Of a DNA stretch of 55,721 nucleotides, positions 26,155 to 34,288 are shown one piece after another. The notes below the pieces were generated by a model. That model did no database searches. It was not told the DNA's origin and saw only the letters and a program-made list of their open reading frames with translations. Every line of letters starts with the position of its first letter. The first letter of the stretch is position 1. A program made the translations under genes and the position numbers. Source of the stretch: Muricoccus nepalensis (GTDB taxonomy: Bacteria > Pseudomonadota > Alphaproteobacteria > Acetobacterales > Acetobacteraceae); contig NZ_RCZP01000034.1 in NCBI RefSeq assembly GCF_006438825.1, positions 1-55,721 of the forward strand, given 5' to 3'.

Positions 26155-26771
26155 CGCACCTCCTGCTGCGTGCTGCGCGGGGCCTCTCGGGCGGCACAGC
26201 GCGCGTCGCATCTGTCATGGCGCATGTCGCCGGCTGGAATTACGTGGCCTGCGCCGTCTTCATCACCGCCGATGTGCTTGGCCGCAGTATCCTCGGCGTT
26301 TCTTCCGCCGCCACCATCGAGATCACGGGCTATATGCTGGCCGGCGGCATCGCTTGGGGGCTGGCGCATACCCTGGCTCGCCGTGCGCACATCCGGGTGG
26401 ATGCGCTGGTGAACCGTCTGCCGCCTCGGCCGCGCGCCGTGCTGCACATCCTCGCGCTCGCCCTGCTTGGCGTCTTCGCCGGCTTCTGCGCCTGGGCTGG
26501 CTGGTCGCTGCTGGATGAAAGCTTGCTGTTCGACGCGCATGACAACAGCGCGCTCCACCTGCCGCTTGCCATTCCACAGGGTATCTGGGTGTTCGGCCTC
26601 GCCGCCTTCTGCGTGATGGTCGCCGTCCTGATGCTGGAATCCATCATCGGCCTCATGCTGGAAGGCCCGGCGGCTGTGGATGCGCTGCTCGGCCCGCGCG
26701 GGTTGGAGGATGAGACAGAGGAGGCGTTAGAGGCTGTTGCCATGGCCCGCCAGGAAGACACTGCGCGATGA
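26151..26771 (+). CDS. TRAP transporter small permease (DctQ family)
   Basis: This 206-residue membrane protein with four predicted helices fits the DctQ family (VFITADVLGRSILGVSSAAT then ITGYMLAGGIAWGLAHTLAR). The small subunit stabilises the DctM channel and contacts the binding protein. A charged C-terminal tail (DETEEALEAV) is cytoplasmic. The gene overlaps both neighbours by 4 bp. Confidence 0.85.
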   Translation: MTHLLLRAARGLSGGTARVASVMAHVAGWNYVACAVFITADVLGRSILGVSSAATIEITGYMLAGGIAWGLAHTLARRAHIRVDALVNRLPPRPRAVLHILALALLGVFAGFCAWAGWSLLDESLLFDAHDNSALHLPLAIPQGIWVFGLAAFCVMVAVLMLESIIGLMLEGPAAVDALLGPRGLEDETEEALEAVAMARQEDTAR

Positions 26772-28132
26772 TCGCCGTCCTCTTCCTCATCCTGCTGCTC
26801 GGCGCTGCCGTCTTCGCCGCCGCCAGCGGCGGCCAGGCCATACCGGTGGTCGAGATCCTGGCGCTGATCGGCGTCTTCCTCGTCTTCTTCGGTGCGGGCG
26901 TTTATGTGGCTGCGGTGCTGGGGCTGCTGGGCATCCTCGTCGGCCTCGCCTTCTCCGACCGGCCCTGGTGGCTGTTCGCCGGGCAGACCCTCTGGTCTCC
27001 TTCCAGCAACTTCGTCCTCGTGGCCGTGCCGCTGTTTCTGCTGATGGGTGAAATACTGCTGCGGGCGGGCCTGTCGGATCGGCTGTACAAGGCGCTGAAC
27101 CTCTGGCTCGGCCGCCTACCCGGCGGACTACTGCACACCAACATCGTCGCCTGTGCGGTTTTCTCCGCTATTTCCGGTTCCTCGGTGGCGACGGCTGCCA
27201 CCATGGGCTCCGTGGCCCTGCCCTGGTTCTCCGGCACGCGCTACAGCCAGCGGATGGTGCTGGGATCGCTCGCGGCGGGGGGTGCGCTCGGTAACCTCAT
27301 CCCGCCCGGCATCACCTTCATCATCTACGGGCTGATCACGGAGACGTCGGTCGGCGCCCTCTACATCGCGGCGCTGATCCCCTCGCTGCTGGTCACCGGC
27401 CTCTTCCTCGGCGTCATCCTCATCCACGGGCTGCGGCACCCAATGGAGAAGGGGCCGCCCGTGTCACTGCGCGACAAGCTACGCGGGCTGGCCGATCTCG
27501 GCCCCACCATGGCGCTCATCCTCCTCGTGCTCGGCAGCATCTATGGTGGCCTCGCCACGCCCACCGAGGCGGCGGCGCTTGGCGTGGTTGGCGCGGCCGG
27601 CTTCGCGGCGCTGGACGGTAAGCTGAACTGGCGTATGCTACACGCTTCGGCCGAGGCGACGGCGCGCAACACAGCGCTGCTCGGCCTTATCCTCTTCGGC
27701 GCCTATCTGCTGAATTACGTCCTTACAGCCATTGGCGTGCCGCAGGCGATGGCTGGGATGATTGGCGGCCTGCCCCTGCCGCCCTGGGCAATCATGGCCG
27801 CGATCATGATGCTGTATTTCGCCCTTGGCACCTTCATGGAGGGCTTCTCCATGATCATTACCACCGTACCGGTGGTGTTCCCCATTGTGGTAGCGCTCGG
27901 CTACGACCCAATCTGGTTCGGCGTCATCGTCACCATGCTGGTGGAGATTGCCCAGATCAGCCCGCCCGACGGCACGGTGATGTATGTGCTACAGGGCATG
28001 CGTCGCCCGCCCGGGCCGATCGGCGATGTCTTCACCGGAGTGCTGCCCTTCCTCGCGGCCTATCTCATCGCCGTGGCGCTGATGCTCGCTTGGCCCGGCA
28101 TCGCTCTGTGGCTGCCGGGCGTCGTGAATTGA
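26768..28132 (+). CDS. TRAP transporter large permease (DctM family)
   Basis: This 454-residue sodium-coupled permease has many hydrophobic segments and the DctM signatures FVLVAVPLFLLMGEILLRAG, SGSSVATAATMGSVALPWF and GNLIPPGITFIIYGLITETS. Near the C-terminus, LVEIAQISPPDGTVMYVLQG matches the family's second re-entrant loop. It forms the transport channel for the solute bound by the DctP protein. Its start overlaps DctQ by 4 bp, and the catabolic gene follows after 27 bp. Confidence 0.88.
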   Translation: MIAVLFLILLLGAAVFAAASGGQAIPVVEILALIGVFLVFFGAGVYVAAVLGLLGILVGLAFSDRPWWLFAGQTLWSPSSNFVLVAVPLFLLMGEILLRAGLSDRLYKALNLWLGRLPGGLLHTNIVACAVFSAISGSSVATAATMGSVALPWFSGTRYSQRMVLGSLAAGGALGNLIPPGITFIIYGLITETSVGALYIAALIPSLLVTGLFLGVILIHGLRHPMEKGPPVSLRDKLRGLADLGPTMALILLVLGSIYGGLATPTEAAALGVVGAAGFAALDGKLNWRMLHASAEATARNTALLGLILFGAYLLNYVLTAIGVPQAMAGMIGGLPLPPWAIMAAIMMLYFALGTFMEGFSMIITTVPVVFPIVVALGYDPIWFGVIVTMLVEIAQISPPDGTVMYVLQGMRRPPGPIGDVFTGVLPFLAAYLIAVALMLAWPGIALWLPGVVN

Positions 28133-28159
28133 TCCCCCAAGAAAACCGGAATTCTGCAC

Positions 28160-31100
28160 GTGGCTGACTCAACGCGGCCCGTCCGCATCGCCGTGGATAT
28201 CGGCGGCACCTTTACTGACCTGCAGGTGCTTGATGCGCGCGACGGCTCCGTTCGCGCCTGGAAGACGCCGACCACGCCGCTCGATCCTTCCGAAGGCCTA
28301 CTACTCGGCGTGCGGGAGGCCGCGTCCCGCTTCGGCTTTGCCCTGTCCGATGTCGGACTGCTGCTGCACGGTACCACCATCGCCACGAACGCGGTGCTGG
28401 AACGCAAGCTCGGCTGCGGAGCGTTGCTGACCACCGCGGGCTTTGAAGACGTGCTGGAGATCACGCGCCACTATCGCCGCGAGCTCTACGCGCTTGATCC
28501 CGATCCCTTTCCCGTGCTGGTCCCGCGCGACCGCCGCCTAGGCGTGCCCGAGCGGGTGCGCGCCGATGGCAGCGTCGAGCAGGTCCTCGACGAATCCGCC
28601 CTGCCCGCCCTGCTGCAGCGGCTGGATGCGCTGGAGGTGGACTGCGTCGCCATCAGCCTCCTGCACGCCTATGCTAACCCGGTGCACGAGCAGCGCCTAC
28701 GGGACCTTCTGCTCGCCGCGCGGCCGCACCTCGCCCTCTCTCTCTCCAGCGACATCAGCCCGGAGATCCGCGAGTACGAGCGCACCTCCACCACCGTCCT
28801 CAACGCGCTCCTCGTGCCCGTGGTGCGCGCTTATCTCGAACGACTGGAGCGGCGGCTGGGTGAGGATGGCTTCGCGCCCACCGTCTTCCTCGTGCAGTCC
28901 AATGGTGGCGTCTGCGGGCTGCGGCGCGCGGCCGAGCAGCCAGCACGCCTCCTCCTCTCCGGCCCCAGCGGCGGCGCGCTGGCGGCGGAGCGGCTGGCCC
29001 AGTTGCTGGATCGGCCCGACCTCGTCGCCGTTGATATGGGCGGGACCTCCTACGACGTGTCGGTCGTGCTGGGCGGCCGCGTCTCGGTGGTCACCCAGGG
29101 TGAGGTGGACCGGCTGCCGGTGCGCCTGCCCATGGTGGAGATGCGGACCATCGGCGCCGGCGGCGGCTCCATCGCCGCGGTGGATTCCGGTGGTCGGCTC
29201 ACCGTCGGCCCGCGCTCGGCCGGCGCGCGCCCGGGGCCAGTGGCCTATGGTCGCGGCGGCACGGAACCGACGGTGACGGACGCCAACCTGGCGCTCGGCC
29301 GGCTGGACCCCGACTATTTCCTCGGCGGCACCATGGCGCTCGACATGGACGCCACCCGCCGCGCCATCGCTGAGCGCATCGCCGCTCCGCTCAACCTCGG
29401 CGAGGAGGAAGCGGCCGAGGGCATTCTGCGTGTTACCGACAGCGCGCTCGGTGCCGCCGTGCGCCTCTCCCTCTTCGAGAAGGGGCTCGACCCACGCGAC
29501 TTCACGTTGCTCTCCTTCGGCGGCGCCGGCGGTCTGCACGCCACGGCGGTGGCGGAGGAGGTCGGCATCCGCGAGGTCGCCTTCCCACGGGAACCCGGCA
29601 CGCTCTCCGCCTATGGCATCCTCTTCGGCGACCTTGTGCAGGACATCTCCCGGACACGCGTCATTCCCGCCTCGCCGGAGGGCATCGCGCCGCTCTCGGC
29701 GCTGATCGCGGAGCTGCGGAAGCAGGCGGAGGACCGCCTAGCCGCCGATGGCGTCGCGCCGCAGGACCGCGCGATCGAGGTCTCGGCCGATATGCGCTAC
29801 CGCGGCCAAGCCTTCGAGCTGCTGATCCCCTGGGGTGACATCTCCGTCCCGGACGAGGCAGAACTCGGCCAACTCCTCTCCGCCTTCCACGACATGCATC
29901 GCCGCCGCTTCTCCTACGCCGATGAGGCGGAGCCCGCCGAGATCGTCACCCTTCGCGTCTCCGCCATCGGCCGTCTGCCGCGCCGCAGCGCGGCCGAAGC
30001 GCCGATCGCCGATCGCCCGGCCCGCAAGGGCACGCGGCTGAGCTGGGAGAGCGGCGCCTGGCGCGACATCCCGGTCTGGGATCGCGAGGCGCTAACGGCC
30101 GCGGACCGCGTCCAGGGCCCGGCACTGATCGAGGAGAGCTTCGCGACTCATTGGATCGGCCGTGGCTGGGCCGCGACGCTTGGTCCCGCCGGCGCGCTCG
30201 TCGCGCGGCGCAAGGTGGAGGCCGCACCGGCGACTAGCGCGGCAGCGTTGGGACCCGTTGAGATTGAGGTGATCCGCAACGCCCTCACCGCCGCTGCGGC
30301 GGAGATGGACGTCACCGTCTGGCGCACCAGCCGCTCGACGATCGTGCGCGAGCTTCTCGACTACTCCACTGCCGTCTTCGATGCCGACGGCAACAATCTC
30401 GCCCAGTCCGCGCGCATCCCCGGACATCTGAACTCCATGAGCCACCTGCTGCGCGAGCTGCTGGACAAACATGTGGACGTGAACAGCTGGGGTCCGGACG
30501 ATGTGGTCGCCACCAACGACCCCTATTGCGGCGGCCAGCACCTGCCGGACATCGTCACTTACAAGCCTGTCTTCCATGGGGATCGGCGCATCGCCTTCGT
30601 CGGAACGCTCTGCCACCATATTGATATGGGCGGCCTTGCCGCCGGCTCCTATGCGGCGACCGCGACCGAGATCTTCCAGGAAGGCCTCCGCATCCCGCCA
30701 ATCAAGCTCGTCGAGAACGGAAAGCCCAATGCGGGCGTCTGGGCGATGATCCGGCAGAATGTCCGCAAGCCCGCGCTCGTCCTGGGCGACCTCGCCTCGC
30801 AGCTCGCTAGCCTCGATGTTGGCGCCGCCGCCATCCGCCGCCTTGCCACCCGCTATGGCGCCGCGGGGATGATCGAGGCCGGGCAGCGCATCCTGGATGC
30901 CAGCGAGGCGACGATGCGCGCCGCGATCGGGCGCATGCCGGATGGCCTTTACGAGTTCGAAGACTTTCTGGACGATGACGGCGTGGTCCTGGACCAGCCA
31001 CTGCGTCTGCATGTGCGGCTCGAGATCGCGGGCGACACCATCACCGCCGATCTCTCGGGCTGCTCGCCACAGGCGAAGGGACCGGTGAATGCTACCCTCG

Positions 31101-31906
31101 CCTCCTCCGCCGCTGCGGTGCTCTTCGCCGTGATGTCAGCGAGCGACGAGCCGCTTGCGGCCAATGCTGGCTGCTACCGCCCCGTGCGCATCATCGCGCC
31201 GGAAGGCCTCTGCGTGAACGCCCGCCATCCCGCACCAGTGGCGCATCGCGTCGCTGTCAGCCACCGTCTGCTGAATGCGGTGCATGGCGCGCTTCATGGT
31301 GCCGTGCCGGATCGCATTCCTGCCGCCTATTACGGCAACTCCTATGTTTGCACCTTCCAGACGATAGCGGCGGATGGATCTCGGGAGGTGCTGGTGGAGA
31401 TCGAGATTGGTGGCTCCGGCGCGCATCCCTGTAAGGACGGGGTGAATGCCTATGCGTCCGGCATGCACAACAACAGCAACATCCCCGTGGAGATGGTGGA
31501 AAGCGGCATGCCGCTGACCATCGCCGCCTATGGCTTGCTGCCCGGTTCCGGCGGGCTGGGGCAGCAACGTGGCGGGCTCGGCCTGTTCCGCGAATGGCGG
31601 GTGAATTCCGAGAGCTGCATCCTCACCACCAACATGGACCGCTTCCACCACGCCCCCTACGGGCTGGCGGGCGGCGGCCCGGCCACGGTCGGCCGCCTGC
31701 TTCTCGTCCGGAATGGGGTGGAAACGCCGATTCCGCCGAAAACCGATGGCTTGCTGCTCTGTCGCGGCGACGTGGTGCGGTTGGAGACGTCAGGCGGCGG
31801 TGGCTTCGGACCGGTGGCGGCGCGCACCCCCGAGGCGACAGCACGCGATGCCGCTTTGCGTTATGTCCAGGTGAGCACGGAAGCATCCGACACCAGCGCA
31901 CCATAG
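28160..31906 (+). CDS. Fused hydantoinase/5-oxoprolinase (HyuA-HyuB)
   Basis: This 1248-residue protein joins the ATP-binding hydantoinase A/oxoprolinase half (about 1-690) to the hydantoinase B half (about 697-1248), as in single-chain 5-oxoprolinases. HyuA shows the acetate/sugar-kinase-like phosphate loops AVDIGGTFTDLQVL and AVDMGGTSYDVSVV. HyuB shows NDPYCGGQHLPD and CHHIDMGG, probable metal-binding segments. The family opens cyclic amides (5-oxoproline, hydantoins) with ATP. The start is GTG at 28160 with CCGGAA upstream. It ends the TRAP operon, so the imported solute is probably its substrate. Which cyclic amide is not decided by sequence. Confidence 0.85.
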   Translation: MADSTRPVRIAVDIGGTFTDLQVLDARDGSVRAWKTPTTPLDPSEGLLLGVREAASRFGFALSDVGLLLHGTTIATNAVLERKLGCGALLTTAGFEDVLEITRHYRRELYALDPDPFPVLVPRDRRLGVPERVRADGSVEQVLDESALPALLQRLDALEVDCVAISLLHAYANPVHEQRLRDLLLAARPHLALSLSSDISPEIREYERTSTTVLNALLVPVVRAYLERLERRLGEDGFAPTVFLVQSNGGVCGLRRAAEQPARLLLSGPSGGALAAERLAQLLDRPDLVAVDMGGTSYDVSVVLGGRVSVVTQGEVDRLPVRLPMVEMRTIGAGGGSIAAVDSGGRLTVGPRSAGARPGPVAYGRGGTEPTVTDANLALGRLDPDYFLGGTMALDMDATRRAIAERIAAPLNLGEEEAAEGILRVTDSALGAAVRLSLFEKGLDPRDFTLLSFGGAGGLHATAVAEEVGIREVAFPREPGTLSAYGILFGDLVQDISRTRVIPASPEGIAPLSALIAELRKQAEDRLAADGVAPQDRAIEVSADMRYRGQAFELLIPWGDISVPDEAELGQLLSAFHDMHRRRFSYADEAEPAEIVTLRVSAIGRLPRRSAAEAPIADRPARKGTRLSWESGAWRDIPVWDREALTAADRVQGPALIEESFATHWIGRGWAATLGPAGALVARRKVEAAPATSAAALGPVEIEVIRNALTAAAAEMDVTVWRTSRSTIVRELLDYSTAVFDADGNNLAQSARIPGHLNSMSHLLRELLDKHVDVNSWGPDDVVATNDPYCGGQHLPDIVTYKPVFHGDRRIAFVGTLCHHIDMGGLAAGSYAATATEIFQEGLRIPPIKLVENGKPNAGVWAMIRQNVRKPALVLGDLASQLASLDVGAAAIRRLATRYGAAGMIEAGQRILDASEATMRAAIGRMPDGLYEFEDFLDDDGVVLDQPLRLHVRLEIAGDTITADLSGCSPQAKGPVNATLASSAAAVLFAVMSASDEPLAANAGCYRPVRIIAPEGLCVNARHPAPVAHRVAVSHRLLNAVHGALHGAVPDRIPAAYYGNSYVCTFQTIAADGSREVLVEIEIGGSGAHPCKDGVNAYASGMHNNSNIPVEMVESGMPLTIAAYGLLPGSGGLGQQRGGLGLFREWRVNSESCILTTNMDRFHHAPYGLAGGGPATVGRLLLVRNGVETPIPPKTDGLLLCRGDVVRLETSGGGGFGPVAARTPEATARDAALRYVQVSTEASDTSAP

Positions 31907-31955
31907 GACATCGGCGGCCTAAAATCGGCCATACAAGCCAATAGAGACAAAAAAA

Positions 31956-31981
31956 CTACGCCAGCAAAGTTAGCTGGCGTG
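31956..31981 (+). repeat. Left terminal inverted repeat of the insertion sequence
   Basis: It begins CTACGCCAGCAAAGTTAGCT. The core GCCAGCAAAGTTAGCTGG is identical to the right end and is itself partly palindromic (CCAGC...GCTGG). Confidence 0.8.
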
Positions 31982-33392
31982 CAGCTTGTTCCAGCTCGGC
32001 TAGGTAGGCCTGCGGGTTGCGGCGGAACCGGGTTCGGAGTGTCCGTGCGTGGCGGCGTTGTTCAAGACGGCGGCGGAGTTCGCGCCAGCGCTCGCGGCTG
32101 ACGCGGCCAAGGTCGCGTGCAGCGGGTGGGTGTCGCCGCGTCGCAATGGCGGCGATCAGGCGCACCTCGCCGCGCAGCACGACGGCTGGCGAGGCCGCCT
32201 TGCGTCCCGTGGCACGCCGCTCGTGGTAGCGCTGGGATCCGAACAGCTGCTCGAGATCGTTGTTGGTTCTGGGCAGGCCGGGCACGCCGTAGCAATGCCG
32301 GCCAGAGCGGCGCCGTGCCCTCCAGGCCGCGGCCGATCAGCTGCCGGAGCCGCGCGAGCGGCGCGGGCGAGCCCCCTTTTCCAGAACCCGGTCCAAGCTG
32401 CTCGCCACCGCCTCCAGCCGCCCCTTGAGCTTCAGGCCAGGGGCGGCGAGCGGTGTGCGGCCGTCGTCCGTGATGGCGCTGCGTACCGCCGCGCAGTAGC
32501 CCAGCGCCACCTCCGCGCCGACGTCCTGGCCTCCCTCCACCGAGCGCTCGATCCGCCGCACCCCGCGCACCCCTTTCTTGAGCCCCTTCTTGGCGTGCCG
32601 GTCGGCCTCGTAGACCGGGTTGGCTGCCTCCCGCAGGAAGTGGAACTGGCAGAGCTGGTGCGGCACGCCCGGCAGAGCCCGTTCCACCGCCCGCCGGATC
32701 GAGGTCTGCCCGTCGCTGATCACCCCCTCCACCGGCACCCCGATCGCCTGCGCCACCTCGGCCAGCAAGGGCGCCAGGTCCTCGGCCGTGCCCGACAGCA
32801 GGCTACGCGCCAGCAGTACCTCGCCCGAGAGGCACTCGCGCACCACCCAGAGCACCTCATGGCCCACGTCCGGCTGCATGCCGTCCAGCGCCAGGATCGC
32901 CCGCCCTTGCCGGGCCAGCACCCGACGCAGCCGCCGGGCATCGGTCAGCGAGGTGGCCAGCAACTCGTCGTAGCGGTCCAGCAGGTTGGTGACGCTGCGC
33001 TCGGCGATCTCCACCCCGCGCCCAAGCAGGACGGCATGGATCTCCGGCACGCTGCGGTGTTCCTGGTGACGCAGCACCCCTACCAGCGCCACCACGTCCA
33101 GGCCGAACTCGTGCTGGGGCAGCGCCACCGCGCCCTCCGCCTCGGGGCGGTACGGCACACGATGACGCGCACAGCCCTCGCGCTCGCAGCGGCGGATCTT
33201 CAGCCGCAGCCTTACCGGCCCCGACAGCGTCACCAGGGTCCGGCGGTTCTCGTAGCGCAGTCGCATGTGCCCGCCACAGCCCGGGCAGTCCTGCCGGAGG
33301 GGAACCAGCACCCGCTCCCGTGCGGGCTGCGCTCGCGCTAACAGCCTGGCCATCCCGCGCCTCCAGAGCTCATCAAAGGAACTCTCCAGCAA
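31956..33392 (-). pseudogene. Transposase of the insertion sequence, disrupted by two frame changes
   Basis: The N-terminal 351 codons (33392 to 32337) contain a zinc-finger-like start (CPGCGGHMRLRY then CEREGCARH), a DDE-type Asp in ILALDGMQPD and a second in VISDGQTSIRRAV, then CQFHFLREAA, typical of MULE-like transposases. A TGA at 32337 stops it. The C-terminal part reads in the same frame from 32285 (LPRTNNDLEQLFGSQRYHER). The missing 25 or so codons (LARLRQLIGRGLEG, PLWPAL) are in another frame. Thus two compensating one-base changes, the first near the A4G5 run at about 32,372-32,380, break the gene. Sequencing error is possible. Confidence 0.7.
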
Positions 33393-33397
33393 CGCCT

Positions 33398-33423
33398 CAC
33401 ACCAGCTAACTTTGCTGGCCTAG
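33398..33423 (-). repeat. Right terminal inverted repeat of the insertion sequence
   Basis: On the minus strand it begins CTAGGCCAGCAAAGTTAGCT. It differs from the left end at two positions, and it is followed outward by seven A on the plus strand. Confidence 0.8.
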
Positions 33424-33504
33424 AAAAAAAGACTGCTGGACCGCGACTCTCGCCCGCATTGCGCAACGAGGCAATCTCACGCCGAAATTTGGTGCAGACT
33501 TTCT

Positions 33505-34090
33505 TTAGTTGGTGCGGGATTTCTTTGGTTGGTAACGGGTTTTTTCGCAGGGACCATCCTGGCAGGCCACCTGCTGGGCCGGGTGCAGGAAAGTCTGCTC
33601 CATCAGCCATTTCCGGTGCGGCCAGGTCCAACGCTTGGGGTCGTAACTCCGTCTATGCCGGAGCAGGAACCTTATAAGCCGCTGCCGTGCCTTGCTGAGC
33701 GCCTCCACCATGTCGGCTCGCGCCCTGACCAGGTCTCGCATGGCTTCATGGCTCAGGGTCCCGCATCCAGACCGGCGTCAACTCGCCGGTGCAGTGCAGG
33801 CGGGCAAATGCTGTCGCGTCCCGCCGTTCCATCTTGATCCGCTCGCCCGGCTTGCGCGGGATCAGACTCGGTGCGACCACCACACAGTCGTGGCCGCAGT
33901 TACGGAGGTGCCGATTGACCCCGTAGCCGCATGGTCCGGCCTCATACGTAACGCGCAGGGTTCGACCTCCCCGGCCGAGCCGGACCACCAACTTGTCCAA
34001 CGCCGCCAGCTCGTTGGGGATCTCCCCGACAAACCGCACCTCACCGTCCCGCCTGGCTTCCGCCACAAAGACGGCTATTCGACTAGCTAA
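33505..34090 (-). pseudogene. IS110-family transposase remnant
   Basis: The frame from about 34,090 to 33,746 codes the RuvC-like DEDD N-terminal half: VFVAEARRDGEVRFVGEIP, TYEAGPCGYGVNRHL with the conserved Glu, and RRDATAFARLHCTGELTPVW. The usual IKTDRRDA motif reads IKMERRDA, and the first catalytic Asp is not visible. A frame change at about 33,744 leads to MRDLVRARADMVEALSKARQ up to HPAQQVACQDG, after which similarity ends. The C-terminal serine domain is absent. Two imperfect 20-bp direct repeats (TTTCTTTAGTTGGTGCGGGA type) lie at 33500-33539. Confidence 0.75.
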
Positions 34091-34288
34091 AGATGTTGCA
34101 ACTGAGCGAAAGGTTTAAAACGGCAAAAGCGTAATAATTGTCTCGGAATACGCCCTGAGAACCCTCGCCTGCGCCGTCATCTGCCTGCGCCAGATTAGGA
34201 GGTTTTGTCCTTACCTTTTAATTTGTGCGGTACAGCCCTGTCACATTCAAAGGAATAAAAACCGTTTCGAGTCTGAGTATAAGCCTTT
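34091..34288. other. AT-richer stretch with no gene
   Basis: Composition is clearly lower in GC than the flanks. I see no open frame with a recognisable product. Near its right end TTAGGTACA (34292-34300) and CTAGGTACA (34311-34319) repeat at 19-bp spacing just before the export-protein frame. It looks like imported DNA between the IS110 remnant and the cut gene. Confidence 0.4.

Larger units (their letters stand above)
31956..33423 (-). mobile_element. 1468-bp insertion sequence with 26-bp ends and poly-A target duplication
   Basis: The element is bounded by near-perfect inverted repeats (about 24 of 26 matching) and by a run of seven A on each side (31949-31955 and 33424-33430). The runs are either a 7-bp target duplication or a poly-A insertion preference. 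It contains one transposase gene read leftward, whose stop lies exactly at the left end. It landed 50 bp after the hydantoinase gene. The gene type resembles MULE-like DDE transposases of unclassified (ISNCY-type) elements. Confidence 0.8.

Noticed and set aside
33399-33431. Possibility that the 33.5 kb direct repeats form a CRISPR
   Set aside because: There are only two imperfect 20-bp copies directly abutting at 33500-33539, with no spacers and no cas genes in the window.
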